A stretch of DNA of 14,102 nt from Oscillospiraceae bacterium. GTDB lineage: Bacteria; Bacillota; Clostridia; Oscillospirales; Oscillospiraceae. The notes under the pieces are model-generated. The model worked only from the letters and a program-made list of their open reading frames with translations, did no database searches and was not told the origin of the DNA. Where the stretch lies: the NCBI GenBank assembly GCA_017458025.1, contig JAFTGG010000179.1, forward strand, positions 1-14,102, read 5' to 3'. Position numbers and translations under genes: made by a program. Below, piece by piece: positions 13,917 through 14,102 of this stretch. Positions within the stretch are counted from its first letter, which is position 1. Each line of letters opens with the position of its first letter.

Positions 13917-14102
13917 AAAGGCTTACACCTCTATCCGCAGGCCTCTTATTGGGATTGGCCTTATACGGCAGATAAATTGCCCAATGGTGAGCGTCTGAAG
14001 CAGTTAGACCGCGACTGGATGTGGTATCGCGCCTGGGGCCGCTATGCGTGGAACGATGAGCGGGGCGACGACCGCTCGTACTGGGTCCGCGAACTGGCTG
14101 AC
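13917..14102 (+). CDS. Truncated reading frame resembling a carbohydrate-active enzyme, no start visible
   Basis: The frame reads KGLHLYPQASYWDWPY, then LKQLDRDWMWYRAWGRYAW, then YWVRELAD, and is open to the window end. The dense Trp/Tyr/Asp pattern is protein-like and recalls the catalytic or accessory region of large glycoside hydrolases of the alpha-glucuronidase-like kind. That resemblance comes from memory of sequence style, not a firm match. The frame stays open leftward to an ATG at 13869, but 13869-13913 reads as a basic, unconvincing N-terminus with no ribosome binding site and overlaps the ferritin-like gene start. Codons (TTA, CTA-like, AAA) are less GC-rich than neighbours. It may be a gene fragment, a transferred piece or a misjoined contig end. 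Confidence 0.4.

Overview
The window looks like one contig piece from a GC-rich member of the Clostridia, most likely gut-associated. This is inferred from gene content: paired half-size chromate transporters behind birA, an NTF2-like/LytTR regulator, strong GGAGG-type ribosome binding sites, sigma-A promoters, and tRNAs with encoded CCA. No rRNA or other taxonomic marker is present, so the assignment is tentative. Both ends cut through coding sequence.

Left part (1-5300): the 3' part of a gene encoding two tandem DUF3089 alpha/beta-hydrolase-like domains converges, across a shared bidirectional terminator, on a LytTR regulator with an NTF2/SnoaL-like sensor domain. A near-consensus promoter with a double-hairpin leader then drives a 63-residue zinc-ribbon membrane protein. 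Next comes a leftward operon birA - chromate transporter half 1 - chromate transporter half 2, with a 3-nt gap and a 4-nt overlap, read from a TTTACA-17-TATACT promoter.

Middle (5400-8380): a rightward two-gene operon pairs an MBOAT O-acyltransferase (468 aa) with a membrane-anchored SGNH hydrolase-like protein (392 aa). This is the usual arrangement for acylating an extracellular polysaccharide or envelope polymer. The promoter for the next unit, tRNA-Asp(GTC) and tRNA-Thr(GGT), overlaps the stop codon of the SGNH gene.

Accessory block (8477-12810): right after the tRNA terminator the codon usage becomes visibly less GC-rich. Three DNA methyltransferase genes (two D12-class adenine methylases, then one N4/N6-type enzyme) form a tight, overlapping rightward operon. 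A 460-aa protein with PD-(D/E)xK-like motifs converges on them from the right, sharing a 16-bp-stem terminator. I read this as a complete restriction-modification island with an unusual number of methylases. It is the strongest candidate for a little-described system here.

Right end (12811-14102): a 324-bp spacer full of hairpins separates the island from a leftward two-gene operon encoding a ferritin-like diiron protein and an ArsC/Spx-family thioredoxin-fold protein. The last ~190 bases carry a startless, truncated rightward reading frame rich in Trp/Tyr that resembles a carbohydrate-active enzyme and differs in style from its neighbours.
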